DNA of 64,000 bases from Mycetocola miduiensis (GCF_900115155.1 NZ_FOVM01000004.1:1-64000), one strand, 5' to 3'. Shown: positions 41,163 through 50,773, counted from the first letter of the stretch. Numbers and translations: made by a program. Notes: generated from the sequence alone by a model not told the origin.

Positions 41163-41217
41163 TGGAGCGGATGACGGGAATCGAACCCGCGCTATCAGCT
41201 TGGGAAGCTGAAGTTCT
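41163..41217. repeat. attR core
   Basis: Identical to 1-55. Here the phage-derived 3' part joins the host-derived 5' part (41218-41236) to give an intact tRNA-Gly, so integration preserves the host gene. Confidence 0.93.
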
Positions 41218-41236
41218 GCCATTGAACTACATCCGC
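41163..41236 (-). tRNA. tRNA-Gly (CCC)
   Basis: Seventy-four nt with CCA encoded. Acceptor 5' GCGGATG pairs with CATCCGC, anticodon stem TCAGC/GCTGA, loop TTCCCAA giving anticodon CCC, and T-arm CGGG-TTCGATT-CCCG. Its 3' part is regenerated by the attR copy of the attachment core. Confidence 0.95.
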
Positions 41237-41281
41237 ACGTTACGCCCGGAGGCGTCTCGCCATACTATCAAGCCCGGCCCT

Positions 41282-41296
41282 TATAAACTGACCTCG
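41282..41296 (+). promoter_or_regulatory. Leaderless -10 of dcd
   Basis: TATAAA (41282-41287) lies 8 nt before the GTG of dcd. The tRNA-Gly promoter on the other strand overlaps the same 60-bp gap (TAGTAT on minus at 41262-41267). Confidence 0.5.
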
Positions 41297-41901
41297 TGCT
41301 TCTCTCCGACCGCGACATCAAAGCTGAACTGGCCTCCGGACGCATCGGACTCGATCCGTCGCATCCCGAGATGGTCCAGCCGTCGAGCGTGGACGTGCGC
41401 CTCGACAGGTACTTCCGGCTATTCGACAACCACAAATACCCGTACATAGATCCCGCCGAAGACCAGCCCGAGCTGACCCGTCTCATCGAGGCGAAGCCGA
41501 ACGAAGCGTTCATCCTGCACCCGGGCGAGTTCGTACTCGGGTCCACGTTCGAACAGGTCAGCCTGCCGGACGACGTCGCAGCCCGCCTCGAAGGCAAGAG
41601 CTCCCTCGGTCGCCTCGGTCTGCTCACCCACTCGACCGCTGGATTCATCGACCCCGGATTCAGCGGGCACGTGACGCTCGAACTCAGCAACGTCGCCACC
41701 CTCCCGATCAAGCTCTGGCCAGGCATGAAGATCGGCCAGCTCTGCTTCTTCCAGCTGAGCTCAGCGGCAGAGAAGCCGTACGGCTCGGCGGAATACAGTT
41801 CGAGGTACCAGGGGCAACGCGGCCCGACGGCATCCCGCTCATTCCAGAACTTCCACCGCACAGACGTCGGCGTCGTCGACGTTGGAAGCCCCGGCAGCTA
41901 A
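41296..41901 (+). CDS. dcd: dCTP deaminase
   Basis: 201 residues from a [19 protein letters not shown] start, central [20 protein letters not shown] and catalytic Glu in GHVTLELSN. Converts dCTP to dUTP (or directly to dUMP if bifunctional, as reported for the actinobacterial homologue) on the way to dTMP. Host gene immediately beside the prophage attachment site. Confidence 0.95.
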   Translation: MLLSDRDIKAELASGRIGLDPSHPEMVQPSSVDVRLDRYFRLFDNHKYPYIDPAEDQPELTRLIEAKPNEAFILHPGEFVLGSTFEQVSLPDDVAARLEGKSSLGRLGLLTHSTAGFIDPGFSGHVTLELSNVATLPIKLWPGMKIGQLCFFQLSSAAEKPYGSAEYSSRYQGQRGPTASRSFQNFHRTDVGVVDVGSPGS

Positions 41902-41916
41902 CAGAAAGACTCCGCC

Positions 41917-42438
41917 ATGAGTGAGAACGCCGACCTCCACTTCGCTGAAGCCCTCATCTCGGATGCCGCTACTACGCAGTACCCCAATCGCATGTCCCGG
42001 TTCGGCCGCATGGTCGGCCGCTGGCAGGTGCACTCGAAGCGAATGGACGAAAAGACCGGGCACTGGCACGAGACCGATTTTCTCTGGGTGATGTCGTTCA
42101 TCCTCGACGGTAAGGCGGTGCAGGATGTCGCCCTGCACCCTCGCGAGGACGGCGGCTACGACGCGCTCGCCACCGCCGTGCGGGTGTACGACCGCGACAT
42201 GGGCGCCTGGCGGGTCAGCTACTTCGAGCCGGAACGCGGGGAGTACGCCCACCTGGTCGCGACCGCGCACAAACGGGACGGCATCCGCCAGGACGGGACC
42301 CGCAACGACGGACTTCTGATCCGCTGGAACTTCTCGAAGATCACCGACACCTCGTACATCTGGGAGAGCTTCGTCTCAGAGGACGAAGGTGCGACCTGGG
42401 TGCTGAACGAGCACAACGAAGGCCGCCGCATCGGCTGA
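41917..42438 (+). CDS. Hypothetical lipocalin/DUF1579-like protein
   Basis: 173 residues, no signal peptide or membrane segment. Tryptophan-rich beta plan (GRMVGRWQVHSKRMD; WVMSFILDGKAVQDV; WNFSKITDTSYIWE) like small calycin/DUF1579-type barrels. It may bind a small ligand. Fifteen bases after dcd, so probably co-transcribed. Confidence 0.6.
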   Translation: MSENADLHFAEALISDAATTQYPNRMSRFGRMVGRWQVHSKRMDEKTGHWHETDFLWVMSFILDGKAVQDVALHPREDGGYDALATAVRVYDRDMGAWRVSYFEPERGEYAHLVATAHKRDGIRQDGTRNDGLLIRWNFSKITDTSYIWESFVSEDEGATWVLNEHNEGRRIG

Positions 42439-42481
42439 CAGGGGGAGCGCTCGGCGAATCGGACGGAGTACGCTGCGGCTC

Positions 42482-43438
42482 ATGAGCGAACTGCACCTTC
42501 CCAGGCTCGGATACGGCGGCGCGAATCTCGGCGACCTGTACCGGGCGATGAGCGACGACACGGCCTGGGAGATTCTGCAGACCGCATGGGATGCCGGCAT
42601 CCGCTACTTCGACACCGCTCCGCACTACGGCCTCGGGCTTTCCGAGCGGCGGCTCGGTGCTTTCCTTGCCACGAAACCCCGGGACCAGTACGTCGTGTCG
42701 ACGAAAGTCGGACGGCTGCTGGTGCCGCACCCCGAAGGTGCCGCGGAGCTCGACTCCGAGAACAACTTCGCTGTACCCGCCGACCACCGGCGGGTGTGGG
42801 ATTTCTCGGCCGACGGCATTCGCTCCAGCGTCGAGGAATCGCTCGAGCGCACCGGGCTCGACCGGTTCGACATCCTCTACCTGCATGACCCGGAGAACCA
42901 CGATCTCCACGAGGGACTGGACGTCGCGATTCCGGCGCTCGCGCGATTTCGGGACCAGAGGGTGACCCGGGCGATCGGCGTCGGCTCGATGGACACCGGC
43001 GCGCTCCTCGCCTCGGCGAACACCGGGGCCATCGACCTGCTCATGGTCGCCGGTCGTTACACGCTCGCCGAACAGCCGGTGCTCGCCGACGTCGTACCGG
43101 CCTGCCGCGCCCAGGGGGTGGGGATCGTCACCGCCTCCGTTTTCAACTCGGGGCTCCTTGCCACCGAGAACCCGGATGCCGACAGCCGTTACGAGTACGG
43201 CAGCGCGCCAGCGGCGGTGCTCGAGCGAGTACGGTCGATCGCTGAAATCTGCCGGGAATTCGGAGTGTCGTTGCCCGCTGCTGCCCTCCACTACACCCTG
43301 CGCGACGACACCGTCCGCTCCGTCGTGATCGGGGGAAGCAAGCCTGAACAGTTGCGTCGGAATGCCGTGTGGATGGCCGAGATTGTTCCCGAAACGCTGT
43401 GGACGGCGCTGGGCGAGAGAGGCCTCATCCCGGCGTAG
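42482..43438 (+). CDS. Aldo/keto reductase
   Basis: 318 residues with a TIM-barrel AKR pattern: LGYGGANLGD, FDTAPHYGLGLSE (catalytic Asp and Tyr), VVSTKVGR (Lys), and YLHDPENHD (His). Closest to aldose/L-fucose or D-threo-aldose dehydrogenase-type AKRs. NAD(P)-linked sugar or aldehyde redox. Confidence 0.85.
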   Translation: MSELHLPRLGYGGANLGDLYRAMSDDTAWEILQTAWDAGIRYFDTAPHYGLGLSERRLGAFLATKPRDQYVVSTKVGRLLVPHPEGAAELDSENNFAVPADHRRVWDFSADGIRSSVEESLERTGLDRFDILYLHDPENHDLHEGLDVAIPALARFRDQRVTRAIGVGSMDTGALLASANTGAIDLLMVAGRYTLAEQPVLADVVPACRAQGVGIVTASVFNSGLLATENPDADSRYEYGSAPAAVLERVRSIAEICREFGVSLPAAALHYTLRDDTVRSVVIGGSKPEQLRRNAVWMAEIVPETLWTALGERGLIPA

Positions 43439-43549
43439 CAACGAGCTCACCCGCCTGGCAAAGGGCTCAATTCGGCCCCCGGATGCGGGTCGCGCAATAC
43501 TGGTACTCGGAAACTGGTCGCTTCGACGCCGACAGGGCGTCCTTCGGCC

Positions 43550-45361
43550 GTGGAAAAGAAACGGTGCCCCGACGTGTCGAATGAGTCGAACGAGCCACAT
43601 ATCACTGCGATCGTGCGAGCCGACGGTACCGGTGAAGTCACCGTCGACGGCCACAGGTCCGAGGTGCACGCGGCCGACGTTGCCGGTGCCCGAGCCGGGG
43701 TCATTGCCCGCGTCGCCGAGGAAGCGGCGGTCCGCGACCGCCCGGTCCGGGTCGCCACCACCGACCTCGACGGCGTCTACGCGCTGATCGTCCACCCAGA
43801 CGGCAACGTTGAGTCGGAAGGCGCGATCCTCGTCGACGACGATGGGTATGCCGACGAGGCTGCCGACCGGCACGACGAGGACGACGACACCCCCAACGAT
43901 GACGAGCACGACGACGAGCATGACGAGCATGACGAGCACGACGAAGACGTCACTGACGACGCGTACGTGCCATCGTCCGGTCCGGTTGAGAAGGGTGCGA
44001 TCCCGCTGCCCCCGTTCGGCATCGAGGACCTCGTCGACTTCGCCGACGACGAAGCGGAACGCCGGCCAGCCACATCCTTCGAACCCGCCCCGACCCGACG
44101 ATCGACCTTCCGGGCGCCGGGCGACGAGCCAAGCATCCCGGACTCCACAGATGACCTCGGTTACCGATATGACGGCCCGCCCCTCCACGGGGCTCCGTTC
44201 CCCCCGCTGCCGGAGGTCGCCCTGCCCGCCGACACCGCCACGCGAATTATTGCCGCGACAGCTGATTCCGCTCCGGATGCCACGCCCGACGACCGGCCCG
44301 CGGCAGAGGCCATCGCCGAGTTCGAAGCCGAGTTCGCCGCAGACGAACCGGCTGACGCCGGGGATTCGCCCGGGACGCCATCCCAGCCCGCGGTGTTCTC
44401 GGTGCCAGCCGATACCGGGGACGAAGCTGTGCCGACGCTCGAAGACTTCCTCCAGTCCCGCCCATCGGCCCCGGAGGGCCCGGCGAAGCAGGGTTGGCAG
44501 GGCTTCCTCCGCCGCATCACCGGGGGTGTGATCTCGCCGCGCCCGGGCAAGGCTGAGCAGGCGCACCGGGATGCCATCCGTCGCGTCCAGCGCAGCCTCA
44601 AGGGGCCGCGCACCATCGTGGTGCTCAACCCGAAGGGTGGCGCGCACAAGACGACAGCGACGTTGCTGCTCGCGGCGACGTTCGGCATCCACCGCGGCGG
44701 TTCCACACTCGCCTGGGACAACAACGAAACCCGTGGGACGCTCGGCTGGCGCGCCCAGCCGTCACGGCATTCGAACACGGCGGTGGACCTGCTCCGCGAC
44801 GTTGGCCTCTTCTCCGACGTGGAGTCCGCGCGTGTCGGCTACCTGGACAACTACGTGCGTGGCCAGGGGGACGCCCAGTTCGATGTCCTCGCCTCCGACG
44901 AGGATGCCGCCGCGTCGTCGACGATCGACGCGAAGGCCTTCGACAGCCTCCACTCCACGCTCAGCCGGTTCTACCGCCTGCTCGTCATCGACACCGGCAA
45001 CAACATGCGCGCCTCGAACTGGGAGGCGGCGGTCGAAGCGGCCGACCAGCTCGTCGTGGTCACGACGGTGAATGAGGAAACCGCGGCGAGTGCGGCGTGG
45101 CTGCTCGATGGTCTGCGGCAGAAGGGTCACCAGGACAAGGTCAGCCAGGCGGTGACGATCCTCTCAGCACCCGGAGACGCTGCGCAGCCAGAACTGTCCG
45201 GACGCCTGCACGCACATTTCTCAGCGCTCACCCGGGTGGTGCTCGAAGTTCCGTACGACCCCGGATTCCAGAGCGGGGGACCGCTCAACGTCGAGGTGCT
45301 CACCCCGCAGACCCGTGAGGCGTGGCTGCAGGTGACGGCGGCGGTCGCCGACGGGCTGTAA
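43550..45361 (+). CDS. MinD/ParA-like ATPase with acidic His-rich linker
   Basis: About 600 residues; start uncertain (GTG at 43550 or 43574). N-terminal beta domain, then a disordered acidic stretch with repeated D-E-H units (HDDEHDEHDEHDED, about residues 110-140), proline-rich linker, and a C-terminal ParA/MinD ATPase (about 355-600): deviant Walker A NPKGGAHKTT, LAWDNNETRGTLGW and VIDTGNN. Resembles MinD-like ATPases of actinobacterial type VII secretion or pilus loci, but no such genes are nearby. Confidence 0.72.
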   Translation: MEKKRCPDVSNESNEPHITAIVRADGTGEVTVDGHRSEVHAADVAGARAGVIARVAEEAAVRDRPVRVATTDLDGVYALIVHPDGNVESEGAILVDDDGYADEAADRHDEDDDTPNDDEHDDEHDEHDEHDEDVTDDAYVPSSGPVEKGAIPLPPFGIEDLVDFADDEAERRPATSFEPAPTRRSTFRAPGDEPSIPDSTDDLGYRYDGPPLHGAPFPPLPEVALPADTATRIIAATADSAPDATPDDRPAAEAIAEFEAEFAADEPADAGDSPGTPSQPAVFSVPADTGDEAVPTLEDFLQSRPSAPEGPAKQGWQGFLRRITGGVISPRPGKAEQAHRDAIRRVQRSLKGPRTIVVLNPKGGAHKTTATLLLAATFGIHRGGSTLAWDNNETRGTLGWRAQPSRHSNTAVDLLRDVGLFSDVESARVGYLDNYVRGQGDAQFDVLASDEDAAASSTIDAKAFDSLHSTLSRFYRLLVIDTGNNMRASNWEAAVEAADQLVVVTTVNEETAASAAWLLDGLRQKGHQDKVSQAVTILSAPGDAAQPELSGRLHAHFSALTRVVLEVPYDPGFQSGGPLNVEVLTPQTREAWLQVTAAVADGL

Positions 45362-45368
45362 CCGGCGG

Positions 45369-45384
45369 CCCGTCCTCTGACGGG
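45369..45384. terminator. Weak hairpin between convergent genes
   Basis: CCCGTC and GACGGG pair around CTCT. No T-tract. The rest of 45385-45491 holds no gene. Confidence 0.35.
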
Positions 45385-45491
45385 AGCAGGCATGCGCTGC
45401 CCGGCACGAGGTCACTTGATGCGGACGGGGTCACGCGGTACACCGGGTGTGTGCGTCCGGACTGAGTGACTTCGTGGGGGCACACGGCGGG

Positions 45492-46832
45492 TTACCGCAG
45501 CTGCTGCTGCTTTGCGTGCACCGGAATGAGCAGCAGGAGCCCGATGAAGATGACGAGAACGATGCCGAGGATGCCCCAGTACTGTTCACCACCGACCGTG
45601 ATGAAGAGCGCGAAAGCGGCCGGCGCCAGGAACGAGACGGCACGCCCGGTCGTGGCGTACAGCCCGAATACCTCACCCTCGCGCCCGGCCGGGATCAGCC
45701 GGGCCAGGAACGACCGGGATGCCGACTGTGCGGGCCCGACGAAGAGGGTCAGGGCGAGTCCGAAGATCCAGAACGTGAGCTTGCCTCCGTCATGGAGGAA
45801 AAAGATCAACAGCCCAGTAGCGACGAGGCCGATGAGGGACGCCATGATCACCGGTTTCGGGCCGAGTCGGTCGTCCAGAAGGCCGACGGTGATGGTCGAG
45901 ATCCCGGCGACGACGTTCGCCGCGATGGCGAAGATGATCACTTCTCCTTGAGAGAAGCCGAACCAGCCCGCAGCGAGAACGCCGCCGAAGGTGAACACTC
46001 CGGCCAGGCCGTCGCGGAAGACCGCGCTGGCGAAGAGAAAGTAGACGGTCTGGCGGCTTTCACGCCAGAGCTTGCGGATGTCCTGAAAGAGACGACGGTA
46101 GGAGGCGAAGAAACCCACCTTGGTGCGACGGGCGCCGACGCCTTCGTACTCGGGGACGGCGAGGAGAACGGGCAGGGCGAACAGGCCGAACCAGATCGCC
46201 GACACGAGCACGGTGGCGCGGACATCCATGCCGTTCTCGTCAGTGATGCCGAAAATCCCGACCTCGGGCTGGATCAGGCCGAAGTACACAATCAGAAGGA
46301 GCACGATTCCGCCCAGATAGCCCAGCCCCCAGCCGATGCCGGAGACCCGGCCGATCGTCTTCGGCGTCGAGACCTGGGCGAGCATCGCGTTGTAATTCAC
46401 GTTGGCAAATTCGAAGAACACGTTCCCGGCTGCGACGAGCAGAAGTCCGAGCCAGAGAAAGTCCGGGGATGGGGCGACGAAGAACATGCACGCAGTGAGG
46501 GCGACGACGATGTACGTGTTGACGCCGAGCCACAATTTGCGCCGCCCGGCACTGTCGGAGCGCTGCCCGGTGACTGGCGCGAAGAGAAGAACCAAAACAC
46601 CGGCGGTGGCCAGCGCCCAGCCGAGCTGGGCCGAGACGACGGCTTCTTCGCCGAACGCGTCCGAGGTGAGGTACACGGTGAAGACGAAGGTCGTCACCAC
46701 GGCGTTGAACGCGGCAGATCCCCAGTCCCACAACCCCCACGCCAACACCCGTTTCGGGCTGATTTTGGCCGGCGCCTCCGAGAGAGCGGGTGCGGCCGTA
46801 TCCGGTGAGCCGTCGCTGGCGTTCTTCGTCAT
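45492..46832 (-). CDS. MFS permease (UMF1-like)
   Basis: 446 residues from ATG 46832, with TACCCT 6 nt upstream (leaderless). Twelve-or-so hydrophobic segments and WGLWDWGSAAFNAVVTTFVF start, plus GQRSDSAGRRKLWLG MFS loop 2-3 motif. UMF1-type members are linked to vacuolar or drug/nutrient export; substrate unknown here. Convergent with the ATPase gene. Confidence 0.85.
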   Translation of the reverse strand: MTKNASDGSPDTAAPALSEAPAKISPKRVLAWGLWDWGSAAFNAVVTTFVFTVYLTSDAFGEEAVVSAQLGWALATAGVLVLLFAPVTGQRSDSAGRRKLWLGVNTYIVVALTACMFFVAPSPDFLWLGLLLVAAGNVFFEFANVNYNAMLAQVSTPKTIGRVSGIGWGLGYLGGIVLLLIVYFGLIQPEVGIFGITDENGMDVRATVLVSAIWFGLFALPVLLAVPEYEGVGARRTKVGFFASYRRLFQDIRKLWRESRQTVYFLFASAVFRDGLAGVFTFGGVLAAGWFGFSQGEVIIFAIAANVVAGISTITVGLLDDRLGPKPVIMASLIGLVATGLLIFFLHDGGKLTFWIFGLALTLFVGPAQSASRSFLARLIPAGREGEVFGLYATTGRAVSFLAPAAFALFITVGGEQYWGILGIVLVIFIGLLLLIPVHAKQQQLR

Positions 46833-46909
46833 GAGGTCAGGGTAGTGGCATCCGGAGACGTACGGGTGAACACCGCGAAATCCGTGTCGGCCCGGGATTT
46901 CTCGCTGGA

Positions 46910-47584
46910 TCAGAGCAGCTTGCGCTCCAGTGCCCATGCGGTCAGTTCGTGACGTGATGACAGCTGCAGTTTGCGCAGGACACTCGAAACGTGGGTCTCC
47001 ACCGTCTTCACCGAGATGAACAGCGAGGCGGCGACCTCCTTGTAGGCGTAGCCGCGGGCGATCAGCCGCATCACCTCCTGTTCGCGTGCCGAGAGGCGGT
47101 CGAGTTCGTCGGATGCTTCGGCGGTCTCCCCGGACACCGCACCGAACGCGTCGAGCACGAATCCGGCGAGGCGGGGCGAGAAGACGGCGTCCCCGTCGGC
47201 GACGCGACGGGCGGCATCCGACACGTCGGCTCCCGAGGCGCTCTTCGTGATGTACCCGCGGGCACCACTGCGGATGACGGTCACCACGTCGTCGGCCGCA
47301 TCCGAAACGCTCAACGCCAGGAACCGCGTGTTCGGCGCCTGCGCTGCGGACCGGCGGATGACCTCGGCCCCTCCGCCGCCTGCGCCGCCAGGCAGGTGCA
47401 CGTCGAGCAGCACCACGCGTGGCTGGGTGGCCACGACGAGGGCGATCGCTTCGTCGACGGTGGCGGCTTCCCCGAGAACACGGATGCCGTCGGCCAGGTC
47501 GGCGCGCAGGCCGGAGCGGAAGATCGAGTGGTCATCGACGATCACCACGGTGAGGTCGGCTGCGCTCGGATCAGACATCGACAT
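46910..47584 (-). CDS. LuxR-family response regulator
   Basis: About 224 residues. Receiver domain with VVIVDDHSIFRSGL (phospho-acceptor Asp in VVLLDVHLPGG), and C-terminal LuxR HTH (LSAREQEVMRLIARGYAYKE; FISVKTVETHVSSVLRKL). Its start overlaps the kinase stop, so the pair is co-expressed and probably forms a two-component system. Confidence 0.92.
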   Translation of the reverse strand: MSMSDPSAADLTVVIVDDHSIFRSGLRADLADGIRVLGEAATVDEAIALVVATQPRVVLLDVHLPGGAGGGGAEVIRRSAAQAPNTRFLALSVSDAADDVVTVIRSGARGYITKSASGADVSDAARRVADGDAVFSPRLAGFVLDAFGAVSGETAEASDELDRLSAREQEVMRLIARGYAYKEVAASLFISVKTVETHVSSVLRKLQLSSRHELTAWALERKLL

Positions 47585-48794
47585 GGTGTGCTCCATCGGT
47601 CAGGGGGAGAAGAAGGCGGACCTCGGTTCCAGCGCCGCCGGGTCCCGGCGAGAGCTCGGCCGTGCCCCCGATCCGTCGCATCCGGCCGAGGATCGATTCG
47701 CGCACCCCCATCCGGTCGGAGGGGATGTCGTCGAGGCTGAGACCCGGACCCCGGTCGGTCACGGTCAGTTCGACGGCTGTCGGCGACGACTCGAGGTAGA
47801 CCGAGACGGTGCCGCCGGCGTGGCGTGCCGCGTTCAGCATGGCCTCGCGGGCGGCGCCCAGCAACGCGTCGGGCACCGAACTTGGGCTCTGCCCGGCGGC
47901 CACCACGTTGATCTGGGCGGCGTATTCCTGCTCGACTACCGCGGCGAGCCGGCGCAGTTCATCGGCGAGGTCGACCGACGATCCGGGGGAGCCGGCGAAG
48001 AGCCAGTCCCGCAGTTCACGCTCCTGCGCGCGGGCCAGCCGGGAGGCGTCGCTGGCAGGGTCGGCCTTCTGCTGGATCAGGGCGAGCGTCTGCAGCACCG
48101 AGTCGTGCAGGTGCGCGGCGATCTCAGCGCGGTCCGCTTCGCGCACGCGGGCCGCCCGCTCTTCGGCCAGGTCGCGCGTCAGCCGGAAGAGCCACGGCGC
48201 GACGACGATGGCGACCCCGAACAGCACAGCGATAGCCGCGATGAAGACCGTCCAGACGTTTGGCTCCTCGCCGGTCACAAAGAACAAGAGGATGCCGAGC
48301 GCGACGAGAACCAGCGCGCCGAGTGCACGCACGAGCAGCGCGGAGGACGACGATGACCGCTGGCTGCGCAGGTCGTCGAACTGCCGCCAGGCGAGCCCGG
48401 CGCCGCCGAGTACGACGATCGCGGGGATGACGAAGGCGAGGGGAACGTCGACGCCCATACGGGATGCCACGAGCGCACCCGCTGCGGCGAGGAGGGCGAC
48501 CCCGAGCAGGATCTCGGTGACCGGTGCGGATCGGGCCGGAGCGTCGTCGCCGTCAGCGGCCGCGGGATCGCTTGGACGGGTGAGCACGCGTTTCAGCGGG
48601 TCAGTCGAATCCTGGGCGATCGGTGTGGTCGCCCACAACCAGCAGTAGAGGAGCAACCCGGCTCCGCCGCACGCGGTCAGGAGCACCGTGATCGTTCGCA
48701 CGAGCGGCAGAGGAAGGCCGGTGTGCTCGGCGAACCCGGCGCACACGCCGCCGACGAGCCGCACGCGCGGGCGGGTCATGCGAGGGGTGTCCAT
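47571..48794 (-). CDS. PspC-domain histidine kinase
   Basis: 407 residues from ATG 48794. N-terminal PspC-like domain (LVGGVCAGFAEHTGLPLPL with a TM), further membrane segments (about 95-225), a HisKA_3 helix with H in EIAAHLHDSVLQTLALIQ, and a HATPase (LLGAAREAMLNAARHAGG). Senses membrane or envelope stress. Divergent from the PspC/LiaF-like gene it may control. Confidence 0.9.
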   Translation of the reverse strand: MDTPRMTRPRVRLVGGVCAGFAEHTGLPLPLVRTITVLLTACGGAGLLLYCWLWATTPIAQDSTDPLKRVLTRPSDPAAADGDDAPARSAPVTEILLGVALLAAAGALVASRMGVDVPLAFVIPAIVVLGGAGLAWRQFDDLRSQRSSSSSALLVRALGALVLVALGILLFFVTGEEPNVWTVFIAAIAVLFGVAIVVAPWLFRLTRDLAEERAARVREADRAEIAAHLHDSVLQTLALIQQKADPASDASRLARAQERELRDWLFAGSPGSSVDLADELRRLAAVVEQEYAAQINVVAAGQSPSSVPDALLGAAREAMLNAARHAGGTVSVYLESSPTAVELTVTDRGPGLSLDDIPSDRMGVRESILGRMRRIGGTAELSPGPGGAGTEVRLLLPLTDGAHHVDV

Positions 48795-48908
48795 GGAGCA
48801 ATCCAAGCACCCCCGACCCCCGGGCAGGGACCCGGTCAGGCGATCTCAGGGTCCGATCAGGGGGATACCCCATGGCAGACGGCCCGCAGCCGCCGCCAGA
48901 CTCGAGTC

Positions 48909-50438
48909 ATGAACGAAGCACCCCCCACCCCTGGCCCGACTTCGGCGAACGCGCCGACGGCGCCACAGGGCTCTTTCTTTGACTGGATCCGCAGCGCCGG
49001 GCTTGTCCGCACCGATGAGGCCTGGCTGGCCGGTGTCGGCGGCGGGATCGCACGACGCACCGGCCTGGACCCGCTGATCATCCGCGGCATCATCCTCGTG
49101 GTCGCCATCCTCGGTGGCCCGGCACTCTTCCTCTACGCCGTCGCCTGGGCGTTGCTCCCGGACAGTCAGGGACGCATCCACGCCGAGCGGGCGATCAAGG
49201 GCATCTTCGACCCGGCGATGGTCGCCATCGGCGTGCTCGTCGTCCTTACCTTCGTGCCGTTCATGCAGGGCATCTGGTGGCAAGGGGTCCCCGACTTCTG
49301 GAACATGCCCGGGTGGCTCGAGTCCATCCTCCGGTCCGGTTGGGTGCTCGCGCTGGTCGCCGGCCTGATCTGGCTGACGGTGGTGATCGCCAGGCGGACT
49401 CCCGCCGGGTCGACCGCGCCGCTCGCTCCCGAGCCGCGCGCGCATGCGGACTTCTGGACGAGTTCAGCCACCACCAGTTCAGCGACAACGGGCACCGCCC
49501 CCACTAGCTCGGCCACCCCGGCCGATTCGTCGGCGTTCGATCCCTTTACCGGGGCTCCGGCGGACACCCCAGCTTCCGCTGGGGCGACGAGCTCGACAGC
49601 TGCGCCGATGACGAGCGGCGCCGATTTCTGGTACTCGACACCGGAAGCCGCTCACGCCGCATCCGGCACCGCGGCACCGGGCGCCTGGGCGCAGGCCCCA
49701 GGTCAGGCTGAGCGCGACGCCCAGCGGCGTGCCCGCGATGCGGCGCGTGCCGAGCAGCGACGTGAGCACGAGGAACGGTACCGCCGGCGCCAGCCGGGGG
49801 CAGCATTCGTCTCGATCGCGCTCGGGCTGGCGCTGCTCGCCGGAGTCTTCGCCGCCATCGCACTCGGCTACACCACACTCTCGGACACCGCGGTGCTGGT
49901 CGGCGTTGGCGCCGCGCTCGGTGTGATCGCCCTGGCAACCATCCTCGCCGGCATCCGCGGCAAGGAGAGCGGTGCGCTCGGCTTCTTCGCCGTCGTCGCC
50001 ATCCTCGTGCTGCTCTTCGTCGGGGTCTTCCCCCGCGGCACCGCCGTCTCGGTCGTCGGCAACACCACCTGGGAAGTGGAGGATGCCGCCGAGGGCACCA
50101 CGACGGGCTACTCGATGGCTGCGGGATCACCGACCCTCGACCTCTCCGCGCTCGACGACCGCGGTGCGGACGTCGGCGGGGTTGTCGAACTCTGGCTGGG
50201 TGCAGGAACGGTCGACCTGGTCCTCCCTGAGGACGTCCCGGTGGTCCTCGAAGTCGCCGGCGGCATCGCCGGGCTCAGCTACACGACCGAAGACGGCGAG
50301 ACACGTGAGCGCGGGGCGCCGGTCTACCGCGAAGTTGTCCGCTTCGGTGACACCTCCGACGACGACACGACAACGGTCCGGATCTGGCTCGGCGCCGGAA
50401 GCGTCGACATTGCTGACACCTCGAGGAGCACACGATGA
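48909..50438 (+). CDS. PspC/LiaF-like membrane protein
   Basis: 509 residues from ATG 48909. PspC domain (VGGGIARRTGLDPLIIRGII), a Ser/Thr/Pro/Ala-rich linker (about 180-290), further membrane segments (about 300-370) and a LiaF-like C-terminal domain (LWLGAGTVDLVLPEDVPVV; VRIWLGAGSVDIAD). Probably a target and regulator of the divergent kinase/regulator pair. Confidence 0.85.
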   Translation: MNEAPPTPGPTSANAPTAPQGSFFDWIRSAGLVRTDEAWLAGVGGGIARRTGLDPLIIRGIILVVAILGGPALFLYAVAWALLPDSQGRIHAERAIKGIFDPAMVAIGVLVVLTFVPFMQGIWWQGVPDFWNMPGWLESILRSGWVLALVAGLIWLTVVIARRTPAGSTAPLAPEPRAHADFWTSSATTSSATTGTAPTSSATPADSSAFDPFTGAPADTPASAGATSSTAAPMTSGADFWYSTPEAAHAASGTAAPGAWAQAPGQAERDAQRRARDAARAEQRREHEERYRRRQPGAAFVSIALGLALLAGVFAAIALGYTTLSDTAVLVGVGAALGVIALATILAGIRGKESGALGFFAVVAILVLLFVGVFPRGTAVSVVGNTTWEVEDAAEGTTTGYSMAAGSPTLDLSALDDRGADVGGVVELWLGAGTVDLVLPEDVPVVLEVAGGIAGLSYTTEDGETRERGAPVYREVVRFGDTSDDDTTTVRIWLGAGSVDIADTSRSTR

Positions 50439-50773
50439 CCGATGCAAACGATACGACACCGATCCGCCCGGCGACGCCGGTAGCGGACCAGGATGCCACC
50501 GACGTCCTGTTTGGCGACAGCGCACGGCAGGGGCCGCTCCCCGCTCAGGCCTGGACCGCCCCCGCCGCGTCCGCGAAACCTGAGCGCCTCCGGGCCCGTT
50601 TCGGGACAATCTTCTGGGGCGTGATCCTGCTGGTCTTCGCCGCGTTCATGGTGACGAACGCGATTGTGCCTTTCATCGTCGACCCGGGCACCTGGATCAT
50701 CGTCGCCCTCGTCGCCGGCGGCGTGCTCCTCGTCGCCGCGGGGATCGCCGCCGCATTCCGGCGAACCGACTGA
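50435..50773 (+). CDS. Small membrane protein of PspC operon
   Basis: 112 residues with two membrane segments (about 50-70 and 78-100), coupled to the PspC gene by a 4-nt overlap. Closed by an intrinsic terminator. Function unknown. Confidence 0.72.
   Translation: MTDANDTTPIRPATPVADQDATDVLFGDSARQGPLPAQAWTAPAASAKPERLRARFGTIFWGVILLVFAAFMVTNAIVPFIVDPGTWIIVALVAGGVLLVAAGIAAAFRRTD

Larger units (their letters stand above)
1..41217. mobile_element. Integrated siphovirus-type prophage
   Basis: The element is bounded by a 55-bp perfect direct repeat derived from the 3' part of a tRNA-Gly gene. It contains, in canonical order, tyrosine integrase, HTH regulators, a recombination/replication module, small and large terminase, portal, MuF-like protein, scaffold, capsid, connectors, major tail protein, frameshifted chaperones, tape measure, tail tip, endolysin and holins. 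All lytic genes run leftward; no disrupted core gene was seen, so it could be inducible (inference). The long non-contractile tail module (tape measure of 1072 codons, no sheath) indicates siphovirus morphology. The window starts on the first base of attL, so the left host flank is not visible. Confidence 0.95.

Noticed and set aside
42341-44692. 783-codon leftward frame
   Set aside because: Antisense to aldo/keto reductase and ATPase genes; Arg/Gly shadow.
45447-46808. 453-codon rightward frame across the MFS gene
   Set aside because: Antisense to a typical 12-TM transporter; hydrophilic E/D/G-rich shadow.
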